From assembly GCA_036278735.1 (NCBI GenBank), contig DASUKM010000036.1:1-23256 (forward strand): a stretch of 23,256 nt of DNA. The letters run 5' to 3'. Below the pieces are notes generated by a model, which saw only the letters and a program-made list of their open reading frames with translations, did not search any database and was not told where the DNA came from. The stretch's first letter is position 1. Each line of letters starts with the position of its first letter. Shown here piece after piece: positions 6,509 through 14,225 of this stretch. A program made the position numbers and the translations under genes. Source of the stretch: DASUKM01 sp036278735 (lineage in GTDB: Bacteria; Acidobacteriota; Vicinamibacteria; Vicinamibacterales; 2-12-FULL-66-21).

Positions 6509-7864
6509 ATGGCGTCCCACACGCATCCGGCGCGCGGCATGCGCGACTTCCTGCCCGACGACGTGCGGCGGCGGCGATTCGTGATCGACGCGATCCGCGA
6601 CGTCTACGAACGGTACGGTTTCGACCCGCTCGAAACGCCGGCGCTCGAGAACGTCGAGACGCTGACGGGCAAGTACGGCGAGGAAGGCAATCAACTGATC
6701 TTCAAGGTGCTGCGCCGCGGCGAGCACGCCGCGTCCGGGGAGACGGACCTCGCGCTGCGCTACGACCTGACCGTGCCGCTCGCGCGCGTGGTCGCCGACC
6801 ATCGCGGCACGCTGCCGAGGGTGTTCAAGCGGTACCAGATCCAGCCGGTGTGGCGCGCGGACCGGCCGGCCCGCGGCCGCTTCCGCGAGTTCTACCAGTG
6901 CGACGTCGACGTGATCGGATCGCGATCGATGCTCGTCGAAGCGGAATTGTGCGGCGCGGCCACCGACGTGCTCGCGGCGCTCGGCTTTTCCGGGTTCCGG
7001 CTGCGCCTGAACCATCGCGCGGTGCTGAACGGCATTCTCGAGACGGCCGGCGTGCCCGCGGCGCAGCACGGAGACGCGCTCGTCGCGCTCGACAAGCTGG
7101 ACAAGATCGGCCGCGAGGGGGTCGGACGCGAGCTGGCGGATCGCGGGATCGAGACGGCGGCGGCGGAGCGATTTCTGCAGTTGATGGCGGTCCCGGGCGG
7201 CAGTGCGGCGCGCCTCGACGAGATCGCCGCGGCGCTGACCGGGCACCCGGCGGGTTCGACAGGTCTGCTCGAACTGCGCGAGGTCCTCGCCTTGTCGCGG
7301 GCGACGGCCGCGGGGCCGCACCTGGAGTTCGATCCGAGCCTCGCGCGCGGCCTGTCGTACTACACCGGCGTCATCATGGAGGTCGCCGTGGCCGACCTGG
7401 CCGGCAGCCTGGGCGGCGGCGGACGCTACGACGGCCTGATCGGGATGTTTGCCGGGGAGCAGATACCGGCGGCCGGCTTCTCGCTGGGGCTCGAGCGCAT
7501 CCTGGTGGTGATGACGGAGCGGCAGATGTTCCCCCCGCACGTGACCACCTCGGCGCCCGATGTGGTCGTCACGCGGTTCGACGAAGCGTCGGGGGAAGAT
7601 TCGCTGCGGCTGGCCGGCGAGCTGCGCGCGGAGGGGCTGCGCGTGGACGTGTATCCCGACCCCGACAAGCTTTCGAAGCAGTTCAAGTACGCCGCGGCCC
7701 GCGGCGCGGGGCGCGTGGCGATCCTCGGCCCCGACGAACGCGCCCGCGGCGAGGTGATGATCAAGAATATGGAGTCGGGAGAGCAACACGCCGTGAGTCG
7801 ACGTGAGCTGAACCTCCTAAAGCCCAACGCCCAACGCCCAACGCCCAAGCCCGATGCAGATTGA
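6509..7864 (+). CDS. hisS: Histidyl-tRNA synthetase
   Basis: 451 residues, slightly longer than usual. This class II synthetase charges tRNA-His using ATP and histidine. It begins with the family motif RGMRDFLPDD (9-18). Motif 2 is in RFREFYQCDVDVIG (124-137), the histidine-specific loop is LARGLSYYTG (278-287, usually LxRGLDYYTG) and motif 3 is AAGFSLGLERI (321-331). An anticodon-binding domain occupies about 350-435, which separates it from HisZ. The ATG is 5 nt after the gamma-carbonic anhydrase stop, so the two are probably co-transcribed. The reading frame continues upstream inside the previous gene, but homology starts at this Met. The last ~15 residues (from about K438) come from a CCCAACG tandem repeat and extend the protein 11 bp into aspS. 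Confidence 0.97.
   Translation: MASHTHPARGMRDFLPDDVRRRRFVIDAIRDVYERYGFDPLETPALENVETLTGKYGEEGNQLIFKVLRRGEHAASGETDLALRYDLTVPLARVVADHRGTLPRVFKRYQIQPVWRADRPARGRFREFYQCDVDVIGSRSMLVEAELCGAATDVLAALGFSGFRLRLNHRAVLNGILETAGVPAAQHGDALVALDKLDKIGREGVGRELADRGIETAAAERFLQLMAVPGGSAARLDEIAAALTGHPAGSTGLLELREVLALSRATAAGPHLEFDPSLARGLSYYTGVIMEVAVADLAGSLGGGGRYDGLIGMFAGEQIPAAGFSLGLERILVVMTERQMFPPHVTTSAPDVVVTRFDEASGEDSLRLAGELRAEGLRVDVYPDPDKLSKQFKYAAARGAGRVAILGPDERARGEVMIKNMESGEQHAVSRRELNLLKPNAQRPTPKPDAD
7823..7850. repeat. CCCAACG heptamer repeat at the hisS 3' end
   Basis: Three exact CCCAACG units (7823-7843) are followed by a variant CCCAAGC (7844-7850). They lie inside the last codons of hisS, just before the aspS ATG (7854). 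The array encodes a Pro/Asn/Gln/Lys-rich tail that is not part of the HisRS fold. It has the same 7-bp period as the array after the VWFA gene. Confidence 0.88.
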
Positions 7865-9623
7865 GCCACTCGGATCGCTTGCCCGGACGCATACGTGCGG
7901 GGCGCTGTCGGCCGCCGACGTCGGTCAGGAGGTCGTGCTGCTCGGGTGGGTGCATCGGGTGCGCGATCTGGGCGCGCTCGTGTTTCTCGACGTGCGCGAT
8001 CGCTATGGCCTGACGCAGGTGGTGGCGCGCGACGACCAGCCGGCGCTCGTGGAGCAGGCGAAGCATCTGCGTCCCGAGTACGTCGTGGCCGTTCTGGGAC
8101 GCGTCGACCGGCGGGCGCCAGAGGCGGTGAATCCCAGGCTGGCGACCGGCGCGATCGAGGTCGTCGCGCGCGAGATCCGGCTGCTCAACGACGCGAAGAC
8201 GCCGCCGTTCCCGATCAACGAAGACACGACGGTGTCGGAGGACACGCGCCTGCGGTTCCGCTTCCTCGACCTGCGGCGCGGCCGGATGCAGCAGAACCTG
8301 ATCCTCCGGCACAAGGCGGCGCTCGAGGTGCGGCGGTACTTCGACGAGCAGGGCTTTCTCGAAATCGAGACCCCGATCCTGACGAAGTCGACGCCGGAAG
8401 GGGCCCGGGACTATCTGGTGCCGAGCCGCGTGCACCCGTCCGAGTTCTACGCGCTGCCGCAGTCGCCGCAGATCTTCAAGCAGATCCTGATGATCGCGGG
8501 GCTCGATCGCTACGTGCAGATCGTCAAGTGCTTCCGCGACGAGGATCTGCGCGCCGATCGTCAGCCCGAGTTCACCCAGGTCGACGTCGAGATGTCGTTT
8601 GCCACCGAGGATCTCGTCTTCTCGACGATCGAGCCGCTGATGGGGCGTCTGATGGCGCTCATCGGAGGCGAGGCGCCGCGGCCGTTTCTGCGGCTGCCGT
8701 ACGCGGACGCCATCGCGCGGTTCGGCTCCGACAAGCCCGATCTGCGGCCGGGCATGGAGCTGCGGGATCTCGACGAGCCGTTTCGCGAGTCGGGGTTCGG
8801 CATTTTTCGCGACGCGATCGCGGGCGGCGGCGCGGTGCGCGGCTTCGTCGTCCCCAACGGCGCCCGGTATTCGCGCAAGGAGCTCGACGGTCTCGTCGAC
8901 GAAGCGAAGCAGCTCGGGGCGGCTGGCCTCGTGTGGGCGAGGGCGCCGGAGGGGACGGTGCAGAGCCCCGCGCTCAAAGCCGCCGGGGAGCCGGCGATCC
9001 GCCGTGCGCTGGAGCTGAGCGGCGCGGCGCCGGCCGATCTGCTGGTCATGGCCGCCGGCCCGTTCGACGCGACGTCGAAGATGCTCGGATCGCTGCGCCT
9101 GCAGGTGGCCCGACGCGAAGGACGCCTGGACCCCGAGGCCTACGCCTTCCTCTGGGTCGTCGATTTTCCGATGTTCGAGTGGCTGGAGGAGGAGCGGCGC
9201 TGGGAGTTCATGCACCATCCGTTCACGTCGCCGCTCGAAGCGGATGCAGGACTGCTCGAAACCGACCCGGGGCGCGCCCGGGCGCGCGCCTACGATCTCG
9301 TCCTCAACGGGAGCGAAATCGGCGGCGGGAGCATCCGGATCCACGACCAGCGGCTGCAGCGCCTCGTCTTCACGCTGCTCGGGATGTCCGACGAGGAAGC
9401 GAAATTGCGGTTCGGGTTCTTCCTCGAGGCGCTGGAGTACGGGACGCCGCCCCACGGCGGCATCGCGCTGGGGCTCGACAGGGTCATCGCGATCCTGGCC
9501 GGGGAGCCGTCGATCCGGGACGTGATCGCGTTCCCCAAGACCGCCCAGGCGGTCGATTTGATGGCCGGCGCCCCCTCGAGCGTCGATCCGCGTCAACTTC
9601 GCGAGCTGCACCTGAAGCCGTAG
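7854..9623 (+). CDS. aspS: Aspartyl-tRNA synthetase
   Basis: 589 residues, the full bacterial-type length. An N-terminal OB-fold anticodon domain (about 1-105, with GWVHRVRDLGALVFLDVRD) precedes the class II core. Motif 2 is CFRDEDLRADRQPEFTQ (226-242), motif 3 is GIALGLDRV (536-544), and the GAD insertion lies at about 300-420. It charges tRNA-Asp in the cytoplasm. Leu39 occupies the position where non-discriminating AspRS of the Pseudomonas type has His31 (RRDHGG against RRDLGA here), which hints that this enzyme discriminates Asp from Asn. That reading rests on memory of the family and on one residue. It overlaps hisS by 11 bp, with the start placed by homology. A stem-loop follows the stop. 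Confidence 0.97.
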   Translation: MQIEPLGSLARTHTCGALSAADVGQEVVLLGWVHRVRDLGALVFLDVRDRYGLTQVVARDDQPALVEQAKHLRPEYVVAVLGRVDRRAPEAVNPRLATGAIEVVAREIRLLNDAKTPPFPINEDTTVSEDTRLRFRFLDLRRGRMQQNLILRHKAALEVRRYFDEQGFLEIETPILTKSTPEGARDYLVPSRVHPSEFYALPQSPQIFKQILMIAGLDRYVQIVKCFRDEDLRADRQPEFTQVDVEMSFATEDLVFSTIEPLMGRLMALIGGEAPRPFLRLPYADAIARFGSDKPDLRPGMELRDLDEPFRESGFGIFRDAIAGGGAVRGFVVPNGARYSRKELDGLVDEAKQLGAAGLVWARAPEGTVQSPALKAAGEPAIRRALELSGAAPADLLVMAAGPFDATSKMLGSLRLQVARREGRLDPEAYAFLWVVDFPMFEWLEEERRWEFMHHPFTSPLEADAGLLETDPGRARARAYDLVLNGSEIGGGSIRIHDQRLQRLVFTLLGMSDEEAKLRFGFFLEALEYGTPPHGGIALGLDRVIAILAGEPSIRDVIAFPKTAQAVDLMAGAPSSVDPRQLRELHLKP

Positions 9624-9633
9624 TCGCCGTAGG

Positions 9634-9651
9634 CCGCGTCTTTAGACGCGG
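9634..9651. terminator. Stem-loop after aspS
   Basis: CCGCGTCT and AGACGCGG form a perfect 8-bp inverted repeat around TT, 10 bp after the aspS stop. There is no following T-run, so it is either a weak or Rho-assisted terminator or an interspersed palindromic repeat. It separates aspS from the probable phoH promoter. Confidence 0.4.
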
Positions 9652-9663
9652 CGGCCCGTTCCG

Positions 9664-9672
9664 TGCTACCAT
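9664..9672 (+). promoter_or_regulatory. Candidate extended -10 promoter for the phoH operon
   Basis: TGC-TACCAT is an extended -10 candidate. It is placed so that transcription would start near 9679, leaving a short leader with AAGGAG at 9698-9703. No -35 is recognisable. Confidence 0.4.
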
Positions 9673-9697
9673 TCCCTAGCGTAATGCGCTCTTTTCG

Positions 9698-9703
9698 AAG
9701 GAG
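9698..9703 (+). promoter_or_regulatory. AAGGAG ribosome binding site with no ATG/GTG/TTG near it
   Basis: AAGGAG is a strong Shine-Dalgarno sequence. The first ATG in the phoH frame (9731) is 27 nt away, too far. An in-frame ATT at 9713 is 9 nt away, an ideal spacing. No ATG, GTG or TTG lies in the normal window in any frame. The site therefore points to an ATT start for phoH. Confidence 0.6.
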
Positions 9704-9730
9704 TTAGCTGCTATTCAACCCACCACCGCG

Positions 9731-10678
9731 ATGCGCAAGGTTGCGGTCCCCGACGAGGGGGCCGAGTCGCTGTTCGGTACCTACGACGAAAATCTCAAAC
9801 ATCTCGAATCCCAGTTCGGGGTCCGGATCCGCACCAACGGCCACGAGCTGATCGTGGAAGGGGAAGCGGCCGACGTGGCGCGCGCCGAGCGCGTGCTCGG
9901 CCAGTTGTCGTCGCTCGTGCGCGGCGGCTACAAACTCGCCAAAGGGGACGTGAAGACCGCCGCGCAGCTCATCGCGCAGGACGCCGGCGTCGATCTCGGC
10001 GACTACTTCCTGCGCGGCACGGCGCGCACGTCCGGCAAGCGCCAGGTGATGCCGAAGAGCGTCACGCAGAAACGGTATCTCGACGCGATCGAGCAGCACG
10101 ACATCGTCTTCGGCATCGGGCCGGCCGGCACCGGGAAGACCTATCTGGCGATGGCGCAGGCGGTGGCGTTTCTCCTCGCCAAGCGCGTGAGCCGGATCAT
10201 CCTGGCGCGCCCGGCGGTCGAAGCCGGCGAAAAGCTCGGCTTCCTGCCCGGCGACCTCCAGGAAAAGGTGAACCCGTATCTGCGGCCGCTGTACGACGCG
10301 CTCTACGACATGATGGACCTCGAACGCGTGGAACGCCTGATCGAGCGCGGCACGATCGAAGTGGCGCCGATCGCGTTCATGCGCGGCCGCACGCTCAACG
10401 ACGCGTTCGTGATCCTCGACGAAGCGCAGAACACGACGTCGGAGCAGATGAAGATGTTCCTCACGCGGCTGGGGTTCGGCTCCAAGGCGGTCGTGACGGG
10501 GGATATCACGCAGATCGACCTGCCGCCGGGGCGGATCTCCGGCCTGGTCGAGGCCGTCAAGGTGATCGGCGAGGTGGAAGGGATTGCCTTCATCCACTTC
10601 GACGAGCGCGACGTCGTCCGCCATTCGCTGGTGCAGCAGATCGTCAAGGCGTACGAAGCGTACGGTGGGTCCCGATAG
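9731..10678 (+). CDS. phoH: PhoH-like ATPase
   Basis: 315 residues counted from the ATG. An N-terminal KH-like/PhoH domain (about 25-65) precedes the P-loop ATPase: Walker A GPAGTGKT (130-137), Walker B FVILDEAQ (226-233) and the GDITQIDLP sensor segment (257-265). PhoH proteins are cytoplasmic RNA-associated ATPases, often encoded beside ybeY, and are thought to act in RNA or ribosome maintenance; the exact reaction is unsettled. The true start may be the ATT at 9713, which would add six residues (M-QPTTA) and fits the AAGGAG at 9698-9703. I report the ATG as the conservative start. The 3' end overlaps ybeY if the latter begins at GTG 10665. Confidence 0.95.
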   Translation: MRKVAVPDEGAESLFGTYDENLKHLESQFGVRIRTNGHELIVEGEAADVARAERVLGQLSSLVRGGYKLAKGDVKTAAQLIAQDAGVDLGDYFLRGTARTSGKRQVMPKSVTQKRYLDAIEQHDIVFGIGPAGTGKTYLAMAQAVAFLLAKRVSRIILARPAVEAGEKLGFLPGDLQEKVNPYLRPLYDALYDMMDLERVERLIERGTIEVAPIAFMRGRTLNDAFVILDEAQNTTSEQMKMFLTRLGFGSKAVVTGDITQIDLPPGRISGLVEAVKVIGEVEGIAFIHFDERDVVRHSLVQQIVKAYEAYGGSR

Positions 10679-11144
10679 CGGCTTGCGCGTGTCGGTCACG
10701 GACGGCCGTGGCCGGCCGGCCCGGGCACCCGGGCTCGCGGCCTGGCTGTCGCGGGTGGCGCCGCCGCGCGCGCGGGGAGACCTCGCGATCGCGCTCGTGT
10801 CCGATCCGCGGATGCGCGCCCTGAACCGGCAGTACCGCGGAATCGACAGCGCCACCGACGTGTTGTCGTTTTCGCCGGAGGGGGCGGCGCCGCCGGGCGT
10901 CCGGCTGCTCGGCGATCTCGTGATCGCGACAGGGGTGGCGCGCCGCCAGGCGCGCCTCGCCGGGCACGCCTACGGCGCCGAATTGCGCGTGCTCGCGCTG
11001 CACGGCCTCCTGCATCTGCTCGGCTACGATCACGACGCGCCCGCCGGCCGGCGCCGGATGGCGCGGCTCGAACGGCGGCTGCTCGCGCGCGGCGGCGTCC
11101 GCGCGGGACTGATCGAGCGGGCGTCCCCCGGGTCTCGCGCATGA
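10665..11144 (+). CDS. ybeY: Endoribonuclease / rRNA maturation factor YbeY
   Basis: 159 residues from GTG 10665, or 151 from GTG 10689; neither has a clear Shine-Dalgarno sequence. The first overlaps phoH by 14 bp. YbeY is a zinc-dependent endoribonuclease acting in 16S rRNA 3'-end maturation and ribosome quality control. The zinc motif HGLLHLLGYDHD (H-x3-H-x5-H) is complete near the C-terminus. Further family signatures are LNRQYRGIDSATDVLSF and GDLVIA. The preceding open frame inside phoH is not part of the gene. Its stop overlaps the next start (ATGA, 11141-11144), giving a coupled phoH-ybeY-corC-era unit, an arrangement known in many bacteria. Confidence 0.94.
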   Translation: MGPDSGLRVSVTDGRGRPARAPGLAAWLSRVAPPRARGDLAIALVSDPRMRALNRQYRGIDSATDVLSFSPEGAAPPGVRLLGDLVIATGVARRQARLAGHAYGAELRVLALHGLLHLLGYDHDAPAGRRRMARLERRLLARGGVRAGLIERASPGSRA

Positions 11145-12385
11145 TCCCGCTGCTCCTGTTCCTGCTCGGCATCGCGGCGGTCTACGTCGGCACGATCGAG
11201 ACCGCCTTCAGCGCGCTGATGAAGCTGTCGCTGCGGCTCATGGCCGAGCGCGGCGGCCGCGGCGACCGCCTTGGCTTCTATCTCGACGATCCCATCCAGC
11301 TCTTCGTGCCCGCCCGGCTGCTGCTCGGGATCGTGTTCTCGTTCGCGACCGTGCTTCTCGCCGTGCTGACGGGCCGGGGGGGCCTGACCCTGCGGTCGGT
11401 GGGCCTGTTGCTCGTCTGCGTGACGGCGTATGTGCTCGTGTGCGAGCACCTGCTGCCGCTCGTCATCGTCCGGCGCAACCCGGAGCGCGTGCTCGAAGTG
11501 CTGCTGCCCCCCTTCGACGTGATCGCCCGGCTCGTGAGGCCGGTGTCGAGCGGGATGGTCCGGCTGATGACCGGCGGCGCCCGCGAGGGGGGCCGCGCGG
11601 CCGAGCCCGACGACGAGGAGCAGGGGGAAGTGGCGCATGCCTACCTGCAGGCGGGCGAAGAGCAGGGGGTGATCGAAGGGGACGAGCGGCGGCTGCTGCA
11701 GTCGATCGTCGACTTCGGCGACACGCTGGTCCGCGAAGTGATGACGCCCCGCCCCGACATCGTCGCGATTCAGGCGCACGCGACCGTCGACGACCTGCGC
11801 GCGCTCTTTCGCGAACAGGAATATTCGCGCTTTCCCGTCTATCAGGAGAACCTCGACAACATCACGGGGGTGATTTTCGTCAAGGACCTGATCGTCATCG
11901 ACGGCGTCGCCGGCGGCGAAGCGATCACCGGCTTCGTCCGGCCCGCGACGTTCGTGCCCGAGACCAAGCGCGTGGCGGACCTGTTGAAGGAATTCCAGCG
12001 GCGGCAGGTGCAGCTCGCGATCGTCGTCGACGAGTATGGGGGGACGGCTGGCCTCGTGACCATCGAGGACCTGCTCGAGGAGATCGTCGGCGAGATCCGC
12101 GACGAGTACGACGTGGAGACGGAGCCGATTGTCGACGAAGGGCAGGGCTCCTATGTCTTCAGCGCGAAGGTGAGTTTCGACGATCTGCGCGAGCGCCTCG
12201 GCGTCGACGTGGAGCCGCAGGGCTTCGAAACGGTCGGCGGCTACGTGCTGACGAGGCTTGGCCGCGTGCCCCAGGTCGGCGAGACGTTCGACGTCGACGG
12301 CCTGCAGGTCGAGGTGCTCGAGGCGGACCGCCGGCGCATCCACAAGGTGCGCTTCCGCAAGAGCATCCCGATCGCGCATTCATGA
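11141..12385 (+). CDS. CorC/HlyC-type membrane protein: DUF21, two CBS, transporter-associated domain
   Basis: 414 residues. The N-terminal CNNM/DUF21 region has about three membrane spans (about 2-18, 58-78, 86-106) plus a fourth amphipathic stretch. An acidic linker (156-163) leads to two CBS domains, the first at about 195-255 (VMTPRPDIVAI, SRFPVYQ, ITGVIFVKDL) and the second at about 265-320 (VVDEYGGTAGLVTIEDLLEEIVGEI). A CorC_HlyC domain (about 330-407, GGYVLTRLGRVPQVGE) ends the protein. This is the 'hemolysin C / CorC' family found beside ybeY. Some members export or modulate Mg2+/Co2+; the hemolysin label is historical. The start is set by the ATGA overlap with ybeY. Its stop overlaps a 4-codon relay ORF that ends on the era start. 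Confidence 0.93.
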   Translation: MIPLLLFLLGIAAVYVGTIETAFSALMKLSLRLMAERGGRGDRLGFYLDDPIQLFVPARLLLGIVFSFATVLLAVLTGRGGLTLRSVGLLLVCVTAYVLVCEHLLPLVIVRRNPERVLEVLLPPFDVIARLVRPVSSGMVRLMTGGAREGGRAAEPDDEEQGEVAHAYLQAGEEQGVIEGDERRLLQSIVDFGDTLVREVMTPRPDIVAIQAHATVDDLRALFREQEYSRFPVYQENLDNITGVIFVKDLIVIDGVAGGEAITGFVRPATFVPETKRVADLLKEFQRRQVQLAIVVDEYGGTAGLVTIEDLLEEIVGEIRDEYDVETEPIVDEGQGSYVFSAKVSFDDLRERLGVDVEPQGFETVGGYVLTRLGRVPQVGETFDVDGLQVEVLEADRRRIHKVRFRKSIPIAHS

Positions 12386-12396
12386 CGGCCGCATGA
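12382..12396 (+). other. Four-codon relay ORF bridging corC and era
   Basis: ATG ACG GCC GCA TGA: its ATG overlaps the corC stop (ATGA, 12382-12385) and its TGA overlaps the era start (ATGA, 12393-12396). A ribosome ending corC could re-initiate here and finish on the era ATG. It is a sequence observation; the translational role is inference. Confidence 0.35.
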
Positions 12397-13301
12397 AGGC
12401 GGGCTTCGTCTCGATCATCGGCCGTCCCAACGCGGGCAAGTCCACGCTGCTCAACCGGCTCGTGGGCGAGAAGATCGCCATCGTCTCCGACAAGCCGCAG
12501 ACGACGAGGACGCGGATTCTCGGGGTGAAGAATCACCCTGGAGCCCAGGTCGTCTTCATCGATACGCCGGGCATCCATCGCCCGCTGCACCGCATGAACG
12601 TCCGGATGGTCGACGCCGCCGTCGACACGCTGGAGGAGGCGGACGTCGTGCTGCTCGTGCACGATGCGACGACGCGGCCCGGCCGGGGGGACGCGTTCGT
12701 CTCCAAGCTGCTCGCCCGCGCCACGGCGCCGGTCATCCTCGTGTTGAACAAGATCGATCAGGTTCGGAAGCCGAAGCTGCTGCCGATCATCGCGCAGATG
12801 AAGGAGTGGCACGACTTCGCCGAGATCGTTCCGCTTTCGGCCGCCACCGGCGACGGCGTGGACCGCCTGGAGCAGGTGCTGGTGAGCCGTCTTCCGGAGG
12901 GGGAGGCGCTCTATCCGTCGGACTATCTGACCGATCAGCCCGAACGCCAGATGGCCGCCGAGATGGTTCGCGAGAAGGTCCTGCAGCACACGCGGGCGGA
13001 GCTGCCCTTCACGACGGCGGTCGTGGTCGATCGGTTCGAGGAGCCGGCGGAGCCCGGGGCGCTGCTGCGCCTCTGGTGCACGATTCTCGTCGAGCAGGAG
13101 TCGCAGAAGCCGATCGTCATCGGCCGTGCCGGCGAGATGATCAAGCGCATCGGCACCGACGCGCGGCAGGATCTCGAGCGGTTCTTCGACACGAAAGTGT
13201 TTCTCGATCTGCACGTGAAGGTGCAGCCGGACTGGCGCGACAACCTCCGCGTGCTCGACGAACTGGGCCTTCCGCGTTCGGCGGCGAGCCGCAAGAAGTA
13301 G
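12393..13301 (+). CDS. era: GTPase Era
   Basis: 302 residues, the normal length. Era is an essential GTPase that binds the 3' end of 16S rRNA and assists 30S assembly. G-domain motifs are G1 GRPNAGKS (10-17), a G2 region QTTRTRI (36-42), G3 DTPG (57-60), G4 NKID (119-122) and G5 SAATG (149-153). The KH RNA-binding domain is at the C-terminus, with the GRAGEMIKRIGTDAR motif. The same frame is open upstream inside corC, but homology begins at MKAGFVSIIGRPNAGKS. No Shine-Dalgarno is obvious, so translation may depend on coupling to corC. It is followed by a GC-rich hairpin that it shares with the convergent secreted-protein gene. Confidence 0.97.
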   Translation: MKAGFVSIIGRPNAGKSTLLNRLVGEKIAIVSDKPQTTRTRILGVKNHPGAQVVFIDTPGIHRPLHRMNVRMVDAAVDTLEEADVVLLVHDATTRPGRGDAFVSKLLARATAPVILVLNKIDQVRKPKLLPIIAQMKEWHDFAEIVPLSAATGDGVDRLEQVLVSRLPEGEALYPSDYLTDQPERQMAAEMVREKVLQHTRAELPFTTAVVVDRFEEPAEPGALLRLWCTILVEQESQKPIVIGRAGEMIKRIGTDARQDLERFFDTKVFLDLHVKVQPDWRDNLRVLDELGLPRSAASRKK

Positions 13302-13322
13302 GGCGGGGCCTCGGCCCCGCCC
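13301..13322. terminator. GC-rich hairpin between convergent genes
   Basis: GGGCGGGGCC and GGCCCCGCCC form a perfect 10-bp stem around TC, starting at the last base of the era stop. It lies in the 33-bp gap between era (plus) and the convergent gene on the minus strand. There is no T-tract on either side, so it is an atypical bidirectional terminator candidate. Confidence 0.5.
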
Positions 13323-13334
13323 ATCCGCCACGCG

Positions 13335-14225
13335 CTAGTGGCGCTTCAACTCCACGCGCTCGATCGGGGTCTCGCGCACGGTGTAATCCGGCGGGACCTG
13401 GAAGAGCGACGGATCCGGTTCGGCGCGCACGATGTTCTGCAGTTTGTACGACGACTCGCCGGTTCGCGGATCGGAGTGGCGGGTCATCACCAGCACCCCG
13501 AGATCCGCCGACCGCCACTCTTCCGACACGATGACGATGGGCAGGTCGTTGCCGATGGCGCCCGCCGGAATCGTCGTGGTCGTCCGATGCCCCGTCGCGC
13601 GCACCCCTTCGATGGCCTTGGGGGGGAGTTGTTCGTCCGCGTGCTGCTCCTCGACGTTCGACAGCTCGAACGGGACGCCGGCCAGGCTCGCCTTCAGCTC
13701 CGCTGCGCGACGCTTCTCGCGCTCTTTCGTCGAGGCCGCGCCCGCTCCCCCCTCACGCGCCCGCGCCCCTTGCGTCTCGATGAGCGCCTCCTTCGCGGCG
13801 ATCTTTCGCATGACGCCTTCGCTCATCCGCGCGGGTGACTTCCATGCGGTCCGGCTGTCCGGATCGAGCGTGTACGACACACCCGCGACGGGATCGACGA
13901 TCGAGACGAACGTCTTGCCCTTCGAGGAGTCCTCCTCGCGGCGGGTCCGGCCCGCGCTGTCACGGTACACCCGGCCGGTGGACCGGCGCGCGATCCGATT
14001 CCCATCGGCGAGCGACTGCGTGCTCTCGACGACGGTGTCGGCGGAGTACGGCGCCCCTTTCACGACCGAGGCCTCGAGCGGGACGCGCATCTGCGCCTCG
14101 CTCCCGTTGAACAGCAGGTGCACCTCCTGCGCGTGCAGGCCGGCGCCCATCCACACAATCGCTCCAATCGCGAGACATGTTCGCACGTCAGTTCTCCTGG
14201 TCCGCCGCGGCGGACCCGTTGTCAT
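13335..14225 (-). CDS. Secreted protein of unknown function, sigma-cassette third gene
   Basis: 296 residues. The N-terminus has an Arg-rich n-region (RRTRR at 7-11), a hydrophobic core (about 16-30) and a cleavage-like end GLHAQ, so it is probably exported. Recognisable blocks are GRVYRDSAGRTRREE (84-98), VSIVDPVAGVSYTLDPDSRTAWK (107-129), then an Ala/Lys/Arg/Glu-rich linker (about 140-182), and near the end LGVLVMTRHSDPRTGESSY (242-260) and EPDPSLFQVPPDYTV (269-283). I have seen these motifs in uncharacterised acidobacterial exported proteins, but know no function and no catalytic residues. The ATG overlaps the stop of the anti-sigma gene (ATGA), which decides the start even though the frame is open further upstream. 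It may be a target or sensor partner of the sigma system. Confidence 0.8.
   Translation of the reverse strand: MTTGPPRRTRRTDVRTCLAIGAIVWMGAGLHAQEVHLLFNGSEAQMRVPLEASVVKGAPYSADTVVESTQSLADGNRIARRSTGRVYRDSAGRTRREEDSSKGKTFVSIVDPVAGVSYTLDPDSRTAWKSPARMSEGVMRKIAAKEALIETQGARAREGGAGAASTKEREKRRAAELKASLAGVPFELSNVEEQHADEQLPPKAIEGVRATGHRTTTTIPAGAIGNDLPIVIVSEEWRSADLGVLVMTRHSDPRTGESSYKLQNIVRAEPDPSLFQVPPDYTVRETPIERVELKRH

Noticed and set aside
7761..9611. 616-codon minus-strand open frame opposite aspS
   Set aside because: It is the antisense shadow of aspS, with His/Arg-rich sequence and no domain.
9624..9730. tRNA or small RNA gene
   Set aside because: Only an 8-bp hairpin, a promoter-like element and a ribosome binding site are visible. 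There is no cloverleaf or T-loop (GTTCRANNC) pattern.
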